Source of the DNA: Lachnospiraceae bacterium
GTDB lineage: Bacteria; Bacillota; Clostridia; Lachnospirales; Lachnospiraceae
Assembly: GCA_017546025.1 (NCBI GenBank)
Contig: JAFYYS010000022.1
Location: forward strand, 1 to 64,000
DNA: 64,000 nt
Direction of reading: 5' to 3'
In this document: positions 1-10,060 of the stretch, piece by piece
Position numbering within the stretch: position 1 is the stretch's first letter
How the letters are laid out: each line of letters begins with the position of its first letter
Program-made: the position numbers and the translations under genes
Notes under the pieces: model-generated
Told to the model about the DNA's origin: nothing
Seen by the model: only the letters and a program-made list of their open reading frames with translations
The model's database searches: none

Positions 1-20
1 AATCCCTCGCATTTTCCTCA

Positions 21-49
21 ATTATACTCCGGAAGATGGCGAAAAACAA
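21..49 (-). promoter_or_regulatory. leftward sigma-A promoter of a divergent gene outside the window
   Basis: On the minus strand there is TTGTTT (positions 44-49), a 17-nt spacer and TATAAT (21-26). It would drive a gene to the left of the window, divergent from dgt. Positions 50-248 hold no convincing gene; they contain the palindrome described separately. Confidence 0.5.
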
Positions 50-164
50 CAGCGAAAACAGCGGAAAAGAGCCAAACCGGAAGTTAGTCAGACAAAAACA
101 AAAGCCGGAGTTGGAACCAGAAGTTACTTTGACAATCAACTCGCCCCAACTTCGCAGAAATAAA

Positions 165-185
165 AAAAGGAAATTCCTTTTTTGT
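165..185. repeat. perfect A/T-flanked palindrome upstream of dgt
   Basis: Arms AAAAAAGGAA (165-174) and TTCCTTTTTT (176-185) surround one central A. It has no room for a proper loop, so an operator or a weak bidirectional terminator is more likely than a stable hairpin. It lies between the divergent promoter and the dgt start codon. Confidence 0.4.
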
Positions 186-248
186 GTGGAATATAGGTTT
201 TAGAACGCTTTTCCCGCGCGGCGGGAGGGGAAGGAGACGGGGACGGAT

Positions 249-1259
249 ATGGACAATATACGGGTTATGCTTGAGCGGCGTGAACATGAGATGTTGAGCC
301 CTTTTGCGACGTTTTCGGACTGTTCGAAGGGGCGCATGCGGGAGGAACCGCAGTGTGATATCCGGCCTGTGTTTCAAAGGGACCGCGACCGAATCATCCA
401 CACGAAGGCGTTTCGCCGTCTGAAGGATAAAACCCAGGTTTTCCTGACGCCGAACGGAGACCACTACCGGACGCGCATGACGCATACACTTGAGGTTTCG
501 CAGATTGCCCGCTCGATTACGAAGGCGCTTCGGTTAAATGACGACCTCGCCGAGGCAATTGCGCTCGGACACGACCTCGGACATACGCCGTTCGGGCATG
601 CAGGCGAGAGAGCACTTGCCCGTGTCTGCGAGGGCGGATTCCGCCACAACGAGCAGAGCGTCCGCGTCGTGAACCTTCTTGAGAAGGACGGCAAGGGCCT
701 GAACCTTACTTATGAAGTAATTGACGGCATTCTGAACCATCAGACGAGCGGCAATCCGTCGACGCTTGAGGGACAGATCGTCCGCATTTCCGATAAAATT
801 GCTTATTACAACCACGATATTGACGATGCCATCCGCGGCCAGATCATCCGCGAGGAGGACATTCCGGACGAGCTGACCGATTATCTCGGACATTCCCTGA
901 AGGACCGCCTGAACACGATGATTCACGATGTCATCAGCGAGAGCTTCGACCGCCCGGAGATTAAGGTTTCCGCCGAGATGGAGCGCGCGATGAAGGACCT
1001 TCGCCAATACATGTTTGAACATGTTTATACGAACCCGGTTGCAAAGGGTGAAGAATACAAAGCGGAAGCCATGGTCGAGTACCTGTTCCACTATTATTAT
1101 GCGAATCCGGACATTCTGACCGGTGAGTACCGCGAGCTGATGGAGCGCGGCGAGTCGCTTGAGCGCGTCGTTGCGGATTACGTGGCCGGAATGACCGACA
1201 AATTTGCCGTGACAAAGTACATGGATCTGACGGTACCGAAAGCATGGGGAGTTTACTAG
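249..1259 (+). CDS. dgt: deoxyguanosinetriphosphate triphosphohydrolase-like protein
   Basis: 336-residue HD-superfamily dNTP triphosphohydrolase, which cleaves dNTPs to deoxynucleoside and triphosphate and so influences dNTP pools in the cytoplasm. The HD metal site is visible as H79 and the H108-D109 pair in LGHDLGHTPFGH, with the family N-terminal stretch RDRDRIIHTKAFRRLKDKTQ. Length fits the short Gram-positive form. The ATG at 249 lies about 12 nt after GGAAGGAG. Its stop is followed at once by the dnaG ATG, so the two are translationally linked; this pairing is common in Clostridia. Substrate specificity for dGTP versus other dNTPs cannot be read from sequence. Confidence 0.9.
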   Translation: MDNIRVMLERREHEMLSPFATFSDCSKGRMREEPQCDIRPVFQRDRDRIIHTKAFRRLKDKTQVFLTPNGDHYRTRMTHTLEVSQIARSITKALRLNDDLAEAIALGHDLGHTPFGHAGERALARVCEGGFRHNEQSVRVVNLLEKDGKGLNLTYEVIDGILNHQTSGNPSTLEGQIVRISDKIAYYNHDIDDAIRGQIIREEDIPDELTDYLGHSLKDRLNTMIHDVISESFDRPEIKVSAEMERAMKDLRQYMFEHVYTNPVAKGEEYKAEAMVEYLFHYYYANPDILTGEYRELMERGESLERVVADYVAGMTDKFAVTKYMDLTVPKAWGVY

Positions 1260-3047
1260 ATGTACTACGAAGACAGCACAATTGAAGAGGTGCGGAGCCG
1301 GAACGACATTGTCAGTGTCATCGGCAGCTACGTGTCTTTGAAGCGGGCGGGTGCCAATTACCAGGGACTCTGTCCGTTCCACAGCGAAAAGACGCCGTCC
1401 TTCTCCGTAAGCCCGTCGCGGCAGACCTACAAATGCTTCGGCTGCGGCAAAGGCGGCAACGTTTTCACATTCCTGATGGAATATGAGAACATGTCCTTCC
1501 CGGAGGCTTTGGAGGCACTTGCGGAACGCGCCGGCATGACGCTTCCGAAGGTGGCGGTGAGCGACGCGCAGCGAAAGCAGGCGAACCTGCGGGCGGAGCT
1601 TCTCGAGCTTTATAAGAAGGCCGCAACCTATTATTACCGCAAATTCTATTCCGAGGACGGAAAATACGCGAAGGAATATATCGTCGGGCGCGGATTGAGC
1701 CCGGAAACGATGAAGGGTTTCGGCATCGGATACAGCGACGGCCACCTGTATTCCTACCTGAAAGAGGAAGGCTATAAGGACGAATTGCTCAGCAATTCCG
1801 GTCTTTTCACATTTGACGAAAGACGCGGCGTCAACGACAAATTCTTCAACCGCGTCATGTTCCCGATTTTTGATGCTTCCGGCAAGGTCATTGCCTTCGG
1901 CGGCCGCGTGATGGGTGACGCGCTTCCGAAGTACCTGAACTCACCGGAAACGCCGATTTTTGATAAGAGCCGGAATCTGTACGGGCTTCACCTCGCAAGA
2001 AAGACGCGAAAGCCCTACATGCTTTTGTGCGAGGGCTACATGGACACCATCGCCCTGCACCAGGCCGGTTTCGACAACGCGGTGGCTTCGCTCGGCACCT
2101 CGCTGACGGGGCTTCAGGCAAGGCTTCTGTCCCGCTACACGAAGGATGTCATCATCACGTACGACAGCGACGGCGCCGGTCAGAAAGCAGCCGTCCGCGC
2201 CATCCCGATTCTTGCCGAGGCAGGCATCCGGGCGCGCATTCTTAACATGGCACCGTACAAGGACCCGGACGAATTCATCCGCGCGCTCGGCACGGAAGAG
2301 TACGAGAAGCGGATTGCCGACGCATCGCCGAGCTTCGATTTCGAGGTGAAGGTCATTCAGGCCGGCTACGATCTGAACGAGCCGCAGCAGAAGACCCGTT
2401 TCCACGAGGCGGTTGCGGACCGGATCCTTGAATTCGAGGACAACCTGACCAGGACAAATTACATGGAGGCCTTCTGCCGCGATTACCACGTGGATTTCAA
2501 GGACTTCAAGGCGATGGTCAACAAACGCGGCGCCGCATCGGAGTTCAAGCCGAAGGAAAATGTGACGTACAAACAGGAGTACGCACCGGATAAAAAGAAG
2601 GCAGCCGAGGACAACCGCCTTAGAAAGTCACAGCGAATCGTTCTGACAAGATGCGCGGAGGACCCGGAGGTATTCAAGAAGATCCGGCAGTACCTGAACC
2701 CGGAGGATTTCGAGGAGGGCGTCTACCGGACCGTTGCCGCGGAGATGACCGAGCAGTTCGATAAGAAGGGGCGCATTGATCCGGCAGCAATCATCAGCCG
2801 GTTCGAATCCAAGGAAGACCAGACGGAGGCTGCGGAAATCTGCGAAACGACACTCGTGCAGCGCTCGGACGAGCAGGGCAGCGATACTGTGAAGCAGGAG
2901 CTTGCCGCCTGTGTGGAATACATCCTGACGGACAGCTACGACAGAAAGGGCAAGGAGGCCCGCCACGCCGGAGATTCCGCCGGCATGATGAAGTACATGC
3001 AACTCAAGAAGGAAGTCGGAAAGATTAAAGCAAAACTGTTGCAATAA
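1260..3047 (+). CDS. dnaG: DNA primase
   Basis: 595-residue primase that makes RNA primers for replication and works with the replicative helicase. The N-terminal CHC2 zinc ribbon has C38, H41, C59 and C62. The TOPRIM catalytic core follows, with E258 in CEGYMD and the acidic pair D302/D304 in DSDGAG. The C-terminal ~150 residues are the helicase-interaction region and are less conserved. The start codon directly abuts the dgt stop, and rpoD follows 22 nt later, giving the classic macromolecular-synthesis arrangement dnaG-rpoD. Length is normal for Firmicutes. Confidence 0.97.
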   Translation: MYYEDSTIEEVRSRNDIVSVIGSYVSLKRAGANYQGLCPFHSEKTPSFSVSPSRQTYKCFGCGKGGNVFTFLMEYENMSFPEALEALAERAGMTLPKVAVSDAQRKQANLRAELLELYKKAATYYYRKFYSEDGKYAKEYIVGRGLSPETMKGFGIGYSDGHLYSYLKEEGYKDELLSNSGLFTFDERRGVNDKFFNRVMFPIFDASGKVIAFGGRVMGDALPKYLNSPETPIFDKSRNLYGLHLARKTRKPYMLLCEGYMDTIALHQAGFDNAVASLGTSLTGLQARLLSRYTKDVIITYDSDGAGQKAAVRAIPILAEAGIRARILNMAPYKDPDEFIRALGTEEYEKRIADASPSFDFEVKVIQAGYDLNEPQQKTRFHEAVADRILEFEDNLTRTNYMEAFCRDYHVDFKDFKAMVNKRGAASEFKPKENVTYKQEYAPDKKKAAEDNRLRKSQRIVLTRCAEDPEVFKKIRQYLNPEDFEEGVYRTVAAEMTEQFDKKGRIDPAAIISRFESKEDQTEAAEICETTLVQRSDEQGSDTVKQELAACVEYILTDSYDRKGKEARHAGDSAGMMKYMQLKKEVGKIKAKLLQ

Positions 3048-3069
3048 CATTGCAGAAAGGGGATTTACC

Positions 3070-4383
3070 ATGGCCAGAAAGAAAGCGACGGAACCGGTTG
3101 AGGAGGTTTTGACCGAGGCAGCAAAGGACAACACTCCCGCAAACGAAGCAGAGAAGGAAGGCTCCATGTCCGCGGAACTCGTAGAGACCGCAATTGAGGA
3201 CGAGGCAGCCGACATCGAGCCCCTCGAGAAGAAGGACGAGGGCATGCTCCGTTTCCAGGAGCGTTTAAAGGAGCTGTCCGCATTTGCCAAAAAGAAGAAA
3301 AACGTGCTCGAGTACCAGGAAATCGTGGATTTCTTCAAGGACATCGAACTGCAGCCCGGCAGCATGAACCGGATTTACGATTATCTGGAAAGCACCGGCG
3401 TTGACATTCTCCGTGAAGAGACGATGTCGGAACTTGACAGTCTTCCGATTCTGGACGATGAGGACGAGCTGGTCGGAGAGGATCTCGAGACACTTGAAAG
3501 CCTAGAAAACCTGGAGAATCTGGAAGAGCTTGACCTGTCTGTTCCCGAGGGCGTCAGCATCGAGGATCCGGTGCGCATGTACCTGAAGGAAATCGGTAAG
3601 GTGCCGCTTCTTTCCGCCGATGAGGAAATTGAGCTTTCAAAGCGGATGGAGAAGGGCGACGAAGCCGCGAAGAAGCGTCTTTCCGAAGCAAACCTCCGTC
3701 TTGTGGTAAGCATTGCCAAGCGTTATGTGGGGCGCGGCATGCAGTTTCTGGACCTCATTCAGGAGGGTAACCTCGGTCTGATCAAGGCCGTTGAAAAATT
3801 CGACTACCGCAAGGGTTATAAGTTCAGTACGTACGCAACCTGGTGGATCCGTCAGGCCATCACCCGTGCCATCGCCGATCAGGCAAGAACGATTCGAATC
3901 CCCGTTCATATGGTGGAGACCATCAACCGCCTGATCCGCGTGCAGAGACAGCTCTTGCAGGATTACGGCCGTGAGCCCAGCCCCGAGGAGATTGCAAAGG
4001 AGATGCGCATCCCCGTAGAGCGCGTTCTCGAGATTCAGAAGATCTCCCAGGAGCCGGTATCCCTTGAGACCCCGATCGGTGAGGAAGAGGACAGCCATCT
4101 CGGCGATTTCCTGCCGGACGAGCATCTGCCGATGCCTGCCGACGCCGCTTCCTACTCGATGCTTCGCGAGCAGCTTTACGAAGTGCTGCAGACGCTTTCC
4201 GACCGTGAGCAGAAGGTCATCCGCCTTCGTTTCGGTCTCGATGACGGCAGACAGCGCACGCTCGAGGAGGTCGGCAAGGAATTCGACGTAACCCGTGAGC
4301 GTATCAGACAGATTGAAGCCAAGGCGCTCAGAAAGCTGCGTCATCCTTCAAGAAGCCGCAAGCTTCGGGATTATCTGGAGTAA
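3070..4383 (+). CDS. rpoD: RNA polymerase primary sigma factor (sigma A)
   Basis: 437-residue housekeeping sigma factor, directing core RNA polymerase to -35/-10 promoters such as those found throughout this window. An acidic N-terminal region 1.1 is followed by region 1.2 ([16 protein letters not shown]), region 2 with the -10 recognition helix around [20 protein letters not shown], region 3, and region 4 ending in [18 protein letters not shown], the -35 helix-turn-helix. RBS AAAGGGGATT precedes the ATG. The N-terminal extension of about 100 residues is longer than in B. subtilis SigA, as often in Clostridia. Confidence 0.97.
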   Translation: MARKKATEPVEEVLTEAAKDNTPANEAEKEGSMSAELVETAIEDEAADIEPLEKKDEGMLRFQERLKELSAFAKKKKNVLEYQEIVDFFKDIELQPGSMNRIYDYLESTGVDILREETMSELDSLPILDDEDELVGEDLETLESLENLENLEELDLSVPEGVSIEDPVRMYLKEIGKVPLLSADEEIELSKRMEKGDEAAKKRLSEANLRLVVSIAKRYVGRGMQFLDLIQEGNLGLIKAVEKFDYRKGYKFSTYATWWIRQAITRAIADQARTIRIPVHMVETINRLIRVQRQLLQDYGREPSPEEIAKEMRIPVERVLEIQKISQEPVSLETPIGEEEDSHLGDFLPDEHLPMPADAASYSMLREQLYEVLQTLSDREQKVIRLRFGLDDGRQRTLEEVGKEFDVTRERIRQIEAKALRKLRHPSRSRKLRDYLE

Positions 4384-4386
4384 TTT

Positions 4387-5091
4387 ATGAGATTATCAAA
4401 ACGTTTACGGGTCGTTGCGGATATGGTAAAGCCCGGAAATGCCGTGGCCGACATCGGCTGCGACCACGGGTACCTGTCCGTATGGCTCGTGCGGGAGCAC
4501 AAAGCGGGAATCGCCATCGCAATGGATTTGCGGGAGGGACCGCTTAACAGCGCGAAGGAGAACATCCGGTTCTTCCATCAGGAGAAGAAGATTGAGACCC
4601 GCCTTTCGGACGGCATGGATGAACTGAGGCCGGGCGAAGCGGACCGGATTGTCATCGCCGGCATGGGCGGCATCCTGATGAGCGATATCCTTGAGCGCGG
4701 CCGCGAATGTGTGAGACGGGCCCTTCAGATGGTGCTGCAGCCCCAGTCCGATCAGGACCTCGTCCGCAAAAAGGTGCACGAGCTCGGCTTTCGGATTACG
4801 GATGAAAAGTCGTGCTTTGAAGATGGAAAATACTACGTCGCATTTTCCTGTGAACCGGGGACGGAAGAGCAGCCGTACAATGCGGCGGAATACCTGTACG
4901 GGAGGTTTCTTCCCGAAAAGAAGGACCCGGTGTACCGGAAGTTTTTGAAGGCAGAGGAGGCAAAGCGGCTGAAACTGATTGCGACCCTTACGGCAAGCGA
5001 TAAGGAGAGCGCAAAGGCAAGGCTTTCCGGGGCGGAAGAGGAACTTGCCCGCATCCGGTTCTGCCTCGACAAATACGAAGAAGAGGAGTAA
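4387..5091 (+). CDS. trmK: tRNA (adenine(22)-N1)-methyltransferase
   Basis: 234-residue SAM-dependent methyltransferase of the TrmK/YqfN family, which methylates N1 of A22 in tRNA. The SAM-binding motif I is VADIGCDHGYLSVWL near residues 18-32, and the catalytic-loop motif IVIAGMGGILMSDIL lies near 88-102. A C-terminal helical, charged region (KAEEAKRLKLIATL onwards) corresponds to the coiled-coil domain of the family. The gene starts 3 nt after the rpoD stop, an association (rpoD-trmK) conserved in Firmicutes. Length is as expected. Confidence 0.92.
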   Translation: MRLSKRLRVVADMVKPGNAVADIGCDHGYLSVWLVREHKAGIAIAMDLREGPLNSAKENIRFFHQEKKIETRLSDGMDELRPGEADRIVIAGMGGILMSDILERGRECVRRALQMVLQPQSDQDLVRKKVHELGFRITDEKSCFEDGKYYVAFSCEPGTEEQPYNAAEYLYGRFLPEKKDPVYRKFLKAEEAKRLKLIATLTASDKESAKARLSGAEEELARIRFCLDKYEEEE

Positions 5092-5095
5092 ACAT

Positions 5096-6754
5096 ATGAA
5101 CGAAATTATCGTAACGGTGAACGGCATTTCGAAAACCTATCCGGAAGGCGTTTCCATTGAGAGCGTGTACCGCGACATGGGACTTTCGGGGAGCGCACCG
5201 ATTCTTGCCATGGTGAACGGCTCTTTGAAGGAGCTTTTCAAGAGACTTTACGGAGACTGCGAGATTGAGTTTCTCGACATCACGACTTCGCCCGGTTATA
5301 AGACATACGAACGCGGCCTGATTTTCATGATGCTCGCTTCTTTATACAGACTGTACGGGCAGGACGAGTGCAACAACCTCCGCGTGGAGCACAGCCTCGG
5401 GCAGGGCATTTACTGTGAAATCATAGGCCGTAATTCCATCAGCAACGAGTTTTTGGAGACCCTTCGTAAGGAGATGAACGACCTTGCGAAAGAAGACCGG
5501 ATGATTGAGAAGAAGTCCATGAACACCGGCAACGCCATCAAGCTTTTCGAGAAGGCCGGCATGGAGGACAAGGTAAAGCTTCTGTCTTACCGTCTTGATT
5601 CGAAGACCAACGTTTACGTGCTTTCCGGCTATACGGACTATTTCTACGGATTCATGCCTGCTTCCACGGGATGTTTGACCGTCTTTGATCTAGTGCCCTA
5701 TAAGGAGGGCTTCCTTCTGATGCTTCCGGACCCGAAGAACCCTTCCGTCCCGGCGGAACCGGCTGACCGTCCGAAGCTTTACGCCACGCTTCAGGAAGCA
5801 AACAAATGGGGCAAATCCCTTGAGGTTGACACCGTCGGCGATTTGAACGAACTGATTGCCGCAGGCCGTACCGAGGAGCTGATTCTCGTTCAGGAAGCTT
5901 TGATGGAGCAGAAGATTGCCGACATGGCACTGCAGATTAAGAAGGCCGGCACGAAGAAGTTCATCATGATTGCGGGACCGTCCTCCTCCGGAAAGACGTC
6001 GTTCTCTTACCGGCTTTCCGTACAGCTGAAGGCGCTCGGCATGAAGCCGCATCCGATCGGACTTGACAACTATTACTGCGACCGTGAATTCTGCCCGAAG
6101 AATCCCGATGGTTCCTACAATTTCGAGTGCCTTGAGGCGCTTGACGTCGAGCTTTTCAACAAGCAGATGCTGCAGCTTTTAAACGGGGAAAAGGTCAGCA
6201 TGCCGACCTTCAACTTCAAGACCGGCAAGCAGGAATTCCGCGGCAACACGATGCAGCTCGGACCGGACGACATTCTGGTCATCGAAGGCATCCACGGTCT
6301 GAATGACAAGCTTTCGCATTCCCTTCCCGCAGAAAGCAAGTATAAGATTTACATCAGCGCGCTGACCGAGCTGAACGTTGACCGTCACAACCGCATTCCG
6401 ACGACGGACGGCAGACTGCTCCGCCGCATCGTGCGCGACGCGAGAACGAGAGGCACCGAGGCAAAGGATACGATTAAGATGTGGGGCTCCGTCCGTAACG
6501 GCGAGGAAAATTACATCTTCCCGTTCCAGGAGGAAGCGGATTACATGTTCAATTCCGCATCCATCTACGAGCTGGCCGTACTGAAGCTTTACGCTGAGCC
6601 TTTGCTGTTCAGCATCCCGAAGGACTGCCCGGAATACGTGGAGGCAAAGCGCCTTCTGAAGTTCTTCAGCTACTTCTTAAACATTCCGGACGACGCCATC
6701 CCGCGCAACAGCATCTCCCGCGAGTTTGTGGGGGGCAGTTGCTTCGATGTTTAA
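5096..6754 (+). CDS. TGS-domain nucleoside (uridine) kinase-like protein
   Basis: 552 residues. The N-terminus resembles the TGS plus second-additional domain of threonyl-tRNA synthetase (residues ~1-220, including RVEHSLGQGIYCE). The C-terminal half is a uridine-kinase-like P-loop domain with Walker A GPSSSGKTSFSYRL near residue 295 and VIEGIHGLND. This fusion is a recognised Firmicutes 'nucleoside kinase' family whose physiological substrate is not well established. The ATG at 5096 was chosen because it lies 4 nt after the trmK stop and the TGS homology begins there; the longer in-frame extension overlaps trmK. Inferred role: phosphorylation of a nucleoside, possibly regulated through the TGS region. 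Confidence 0.85.
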   Translation: MNEIIVTVNGISKTYPEGVSIESVYRDMGLSGSAPILAMVNGSLKELFKRLYGDCEIEFLDITTSPGYKTYERGLIFMMLASLYRLYGQDECNNLRVEHSLGQGIYCEIIGRNSISNEFLETLRKEMNDLAKEDRMIEKKSMNTGNAIKLFEKAGMEDKVKLLSYRLDSKTNVYVLSGYTDYFYGFMPASTGCLTVFDLVPYKEGFLLMLPDPKNPSVPAEPADRPKLYATLQEANKWGKSLEVDTVGDLNELIAAGRTEELILVQEALMEQKIADMALQIKKAGTKKFIMIAGPSSSGKTSFSYRLSVQLKALGMKPHPIGLDNYYCDREFCPKNPDGSYNFECLEALDVELFNKQMLQLLNGEKVSMPTFNFKTGKQEFRGNTMQLGPDDILVIEGIHGLNDKLSHSLPAESKYKIYISALTELNVDRHNRIPTTDGRLLRRIVRDARTRGTEAKDTIKMWGSVRNGEENYIFPFQEEADYMFNSASIYELAVLKLYAEPLLFSIPKDCPEYVEAKRLLKFFSYFLNIPDDAIPRNSISREFVGGSCFDV

Positions 6755-6797
6755 CAAAAAGGGGGGACCCGCGCAGTGGGAGGATTCCTAACGACTC

Positions 6798-6826
6798 TTG
6801 CTTTTCCCCGCGGAAAATGATATAGT
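6798..6826 (+). promoter_or_regulatory. sigma-A promoter of rnpB
   Basis: TTGCTT (6798-6803), 17-nt spacer, TATAGT (6821-6826). The spacer contains a TTTTCC/GGAAAA dyad (6802-6817). The predicted transcript start near 6832 coincides with the 5' end of the RNase P RNA. Confidence 0.75.
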
Positions 6827-6831
6827 GTACC

Positions 6832-7194
6832 ATCGAGTGATGCGGATGATCGCGCCGGCGCAGCCGGTGAGGAAAGTCCGGGCTGCACAGGGCAGAGTGC
6901 CGGATAACGTCCGGTGGAGGCGACTCCAAGGAAAGTGCAACAGAAAAGAAACCGCCGCCCTCGGGCGGTAAGGGTGGAATGGCAGTGTAAGAGACTACCG
7001 CTTCTCTGGTAACAGAGGAGGCTGTGTAAACCCCACTTCGCAGCAAGACCGAACAGGAAACGATACGGCGGCCCGTCGTGTTTCCGGGTGGGTTGCGTTC
7101 CGTAGCCGGAAGGGTACGGAGGAGTCATGTGGTAACATATGACCAAGACAGATGATCATCCTCGACAGAACCCGGCTTACAGCATCACTCGATT
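6832..7194 (+). ncRNA. rnpB: RNase P RNA
   Basis: Catalytic RNA of ribonuclease P, which removes 5' leaders from pre-tRNAs. The P1 helix pairs CGAGTGATG (6834-6842) with CATCACTCG (7183-7191). Conserved blocks include GAGGAAAGTCCGGGCT near 6869 and ACAGAACCCGGCTTACA near 7165, and the A-type P11/P12 region GCCGGATAACGTCCGGT. The organisation suggests the ancestral A type rather than the Bacillus B type. A sigma-A promoter sits just upstream and an intrinsic terminator immediately downstream, so it is an independent transcript. Confidence 0.95.
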
Positions 7195-7202
7195 AACTGT
7201 TT

Positions 7203-7230
7203 TCGGGGCAGAATATGCCCCGACTTTTTT
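7203..7230 (+). terminator. rnpB intrinsic terminator
   Basis: Perfect 8-bp stem TCGGGGCA (7203-7210) and TGCCCCGA (7216-7223) with a 5-nt loop, followed by CTTTTTT. It ends the RNase P RNA transcript. Confidence 0.9.
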
Positions 7231-7252
7231 GTATATGAGAGAGGAAAATGAC

Positions 7253-8407
7253 ATGAATGCTTTTCAAGGCAGACAATACCGTAACGTATTGAAAGAAATC
7301 GGTAAGACCGATGAAGAAATCACGAAACGTCTTTCGGAGGTTTGGGACACCTTCTTCTACGACGAAGAGGAGCGAATCTTTCATACGGCCGGCGACGATA
7401 TGGGATACCTGGAGGATACCGGGAACCACGACGCCAGAACCGAGGGCATGTCCTACGGCATGATGATGTGCGTCCAGATGGACAAAAAGGACGAATTCGA
7501 CCGCATCTGGAAGTGGGCGAAGACTTACATGTACATGGAATCCGGAGAGAACGAAGGCTACTTCGCCTGGTCCTGCGCGACCGACGGAAAGAAGAACGCC
7601 TACGGTCCCGCTCCGGACGGGGAAGAGTTCTTCGCGATGGCTTTGTTCTTTGCTTCCCACCGATGGGGCGACGGTGAGGGGATCTTCGAGTACAGCAGGC
7701 AGGCAAAGGACATCCTTCGCGCCTGTCTTCATAAGGGCGAGAACGGCAGAAAAGGCTTCCCGATGTGGAATCATGAGAACGGACAGATCCTGTTCGTTCC
7801 GGGCAGCCCGTTCACGGATCCGTCGTATCATTTGCCGCACTTTTATGAGCTGTTTGCCGAGTGGGCTTACGAGGAGGACAGGGCGTTCTTCAAGCGTGCC
7901 GCACAGGTCAGCCGTGAGTATCTCGCAAAGGCCTGCCATCCCGTGACCGGTCTGAACAGCGAATATGCGAACTTTGACGGAACGCCGATGACCAAGAAGC
8001 TTCCGTGGGGTTACTTCGGTTCGTTCTTCAGCGACGCCTACCGCACGGCCGCAAACATCGGTCTTGACGCGGAATGGTTCGGCACCGACTGCGGACAGCT
8101 TGCCGTGCCGCTTAGGATGATGAAGTTTTTCGGAACCGACCTTGAGGCCGTCCGCTGCTCGTATGAAATCGACGGTACGCCGATTGAACGTCCGGTGCTG
8201 CATCCTTTGGGGCTTCTTGCCACGATGGCGCAGAGCGCTTTGAGTGTTCCGTACAGCGACGCAGAGGACAGTGATTTCGCAACCGCGAAGAAATGGGTGG
8301 AGTGGTTCTGGAATCAGCCTCTTAGAAAGGGCGGCAGAAGGTATTACGACAACTGCCTGTATCTGTTTGCGATGCTTGCACTGTCGGGAAATTACAGAAT
8401 CTGGTAA
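7253..8407 (+). CDS. GH8 reducing-end xylose-releasing exo-oligoxylanase
   Basis: 384-residue glycoside hydrolase family 8 enzyme, closest in motif content to Rex enzymes that remove xylose from the reducing end of xylo-oligosaccharides. The proton donor is likely E64 in DARTEGMSYGMM and the base D261 in SDAYR; spacing matches Bacillus halodurans Rex (E70/D263). There is no signal peptide, so it is probably cytoplasmic and acts on imported oligosaccharides. The ATG at 7253 has GAGAGGAAA just upstream; the longer in-frame ORF would run back through rnpB and its terminator. It appears monocistronic with its own terminator. No xylan-utilisation genes lie next to it. Confidence 0.9.
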   Translation: MNAFQGRQYRNVLKEIGKTDEEITKRLSEVWDTFFYDEEERIFHTAGDDMGYLEDTGNHDARTEGMSYGMMMCVQMDKKDEFDRIWKWAKTYMYMESGENEGYFAWSCATDGKKNAYGPAPDGEEFFAMALFFASHRWGDGEGIFEYSRQAKDILRACLHKGENGRKGFPMWNHENGQILFVPGSPFTDPSYHLPHFYELFAEWAYEEDRAFFKRAAQVSREYLAKACHPVTGLNSEYANFDGTPMTKKLPWGYFGSFFSDAYRTAANIGLDAEWFGTDCGQLAVPLRMMKFFGTDLEAVRCSYEIDGTPIERPVLHPLGLLATMAQSALSVPYSDAEDSDFATAKKWVEWFWNQPLRKGGRRYYDNCLYLFAMLALSGNYRIW

Positions 8408-8411
8408 GATT

Positions 8412-8444
8412 TGGGGAATCGCAGAGGTGCGGTTCCCCATTTTT
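8412..8444 (+). terminator. intrinsic terminator after the GH8 gene
   Basis: Stem TGGGGAA (8412-8418) with TTCCCCA (8433-8439), extended inside by CGC/GCG pairs, then a five-T run. Confidence 0.85.
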
Positions 8445-8475
8445 CACATAAGGTCAATCATTTTTACTTTTGCGG

Positions 8476-8504
8476 TTGCATGAAAACAGGACGTATGGTA
8501 TACT
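8476..8504 (+). promoter_or_regulatory. sigma-A promoter of thrC
   Basis: TTGCAT (8476-8481), 17-nt spacer, TATACT (8499-8504), about 50 nt before the thrC start. No T-box or other leader structure fits in the short 5' UTR. Confidence 0.8.
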
Positions 8505-8554
8505 GAACGGGAAATGAAAAGCAATCGATTTTCTGCGAAAGAAGGATTTTGAAA

Positions 8555-10057
8555 ATGGATATTTTATACCGGAATACAAGAGGAATCGGCGAACCGATTA
8601 AGGCTTCCCAGGCAATCCTTAAAGGACTTGCCGAGGGCGGCGGACTGTATGTGCCGACCGTATTTCCGAAGCTCGATAAAAGCGTTAAGGAACTGGCGGA
8701 GATGGACTACCGCGGCGTTGCTTACGAGGTCATGAAGCTGTTCTTCACCGACTACACGGAGGAAGAGCTTCGCGGCTGCATTGCGCGTGCTTACGATGAC
8801 AAATTCGACACCGAAGAGATCGCTCCCTTAGTTGAGGCCGACCATGCCTACTATATGGAGCTTTTCCACGGCAAGACGATTGCCTTCAAGGATATGGCGC
8901 TTTCCATTCTGCCGCATCTGATGACGACGGCAGCGAAGAAGAACAACCAGACCGATGAAATCGTCATTCTGACGGCCACCTCCGGCGATACCGGAAAGGC
9001 GGCGCTTGCCGGCTTTGCCGACGTTCCCGGGACAAGAATCATCGTATTCTATCCGAAGAACGGCGTGAGCCGCGTGCAGGAACTGCAGATGGTGACTGAG
9101 AAGGGTAAGAACACAACCGTAATCGGCGTGCTCGGCAACTTCGACGACTGTCAGACCGGCGTTAAGAAGATGTTCACCGACGAAACGCTGAAAGACGATA
9201 TGGCGAAGCGCGGCATGACATTTTCCTCGGCCAATTCCATCAACATCGGACGTCTGGTGCCGCAGGTCGCTTACTATGTATTCGCCTATACGAGACTTTT
9301 GAAGGAAGAGCGCATCAAGGACGGCGAGCCGATCAATTTCGTTGTTCCGACCGGTAACTTCGGCAACATTCTTGCCTGCTACTATGCAAAGAAGCTCGGT
9401 CTTCCGGTTGCGAAGATGATCTGCGCTTCCAATGAGAACAAGGTACTTTACGATTTCTTCGAGACCGGCACGTATGACATGCGCCGGAAGTTCATCCTGA
9501 CGAGCTCGCCTTCCATGGATATTCTGATTTCCTCGAACCTCGAGCGTCTGATCTATCACAGCGCCGGAAACGATGCCGCAAAGAACGCGGAGCTGATGAA
9601 TCAGCTGAAGACGGACGGCGTATATCAGATTACCGGGGCAATGAAGCAGGAGATGGCGGATTTCGTTCCGGGCTTTGCCTCCGAAACGGATACGGCTGAG
9701 GAAATCCGTATGCTTTACGAGCGCACCGGTTATGTCATTGATACGCATACGGCGGTTGCTTCGTCCGTTTACAGAAGCTACCGTGAAAAGAGCGGCGATA
9801 TAACGCCGACGGTCATTGTTTCGACGGCCAGCCCGTTCAAGTTTGCAAGAAGCGTCATGAGTGCCGTCCGCGGTGCGGAGGACAAACGGGACGATTTTGA
9901 AATCATTGACGACCTTGCGAAGACGGCCAATGTTTCCGAGCCTCCGGCCATCCGTGAGATCCGGACCGCTCCGGTAAAGCACAATACCGTATGTGAAATT
10001 GCCGATATGCAGAAGGAAGTACGCGGCGTTCTCGGAATCTGCAAAACGGAGGAATAG
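8555..10057 (+). CDS. thrC: threonine synthase
   Basis: 500-residue PLP enzyme converting O-phospho-homoserine to threonine. The PLP lysine lies in HGKTIAFKDMALSILPH near residue 110, the phosphate-binding loop is ATSGDTGKAALAGF, and VVPTGNFGNILACYYAKK is also typical. The length and N-terminal YRNTRG.G.P start mark the longer fungal/E. coli-like class. The ATG at 8555 is preferred over the upstream TTG (8549) because the AGAAGGA box is then about 9 nt away. Predicted promoter and separate neighbouring genes suggest it is transcribed with the following small membrane gene. Confidence 0.95.
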   Translation: MDILYRNTRGIGEPIKASQAILKGLAEGGGLYVPTVFPKLDKSVKELAEMDYRGVAYEVMKLFFTDYTEEELRGCIARAYDDKFDTEEIAPLVEADHAYYMELFHGKTIAFKDMALSILPHLMTTAAKKNNQTDEIVILTATSGDTGKAALAGFADVPGTRIIVFYPKNGVSRVQELQMVTEKGKNTTVIGVLGNFDDCQTGVKKMFTDETLKDDMAKRGMTFSSANSINIGRLVPQVAYYVFAYTRLLKEERIKDGEPINFVVPTGNFGNILACYYAKKLGLPVAKMICASNENKVLYDFFETGTYDMRRKFILTSSPSMDILISSNLERLIYHSAGNDAAKNAELMNQLKTDGVYQITGAMKQEMADFVPGFASETDTAEEIRMLYERTGYVIDTHTAVASSVYRSYREKSGDITPTVIVSTASPFKFARSVMSAVRGAEDKRDDFEIIDDLAKTANVSEPPAIREIRTAPVKHNTVCEIADMQKEVRGVLGICKTEE

Positions 10058-10060
10058 AAC

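Noticed and set aside
534..1745. 403-aa antisense ORF under dgt/dnaG
   Set aside because: Shadow of real genes; no promoter, RBS or recognisable domain.
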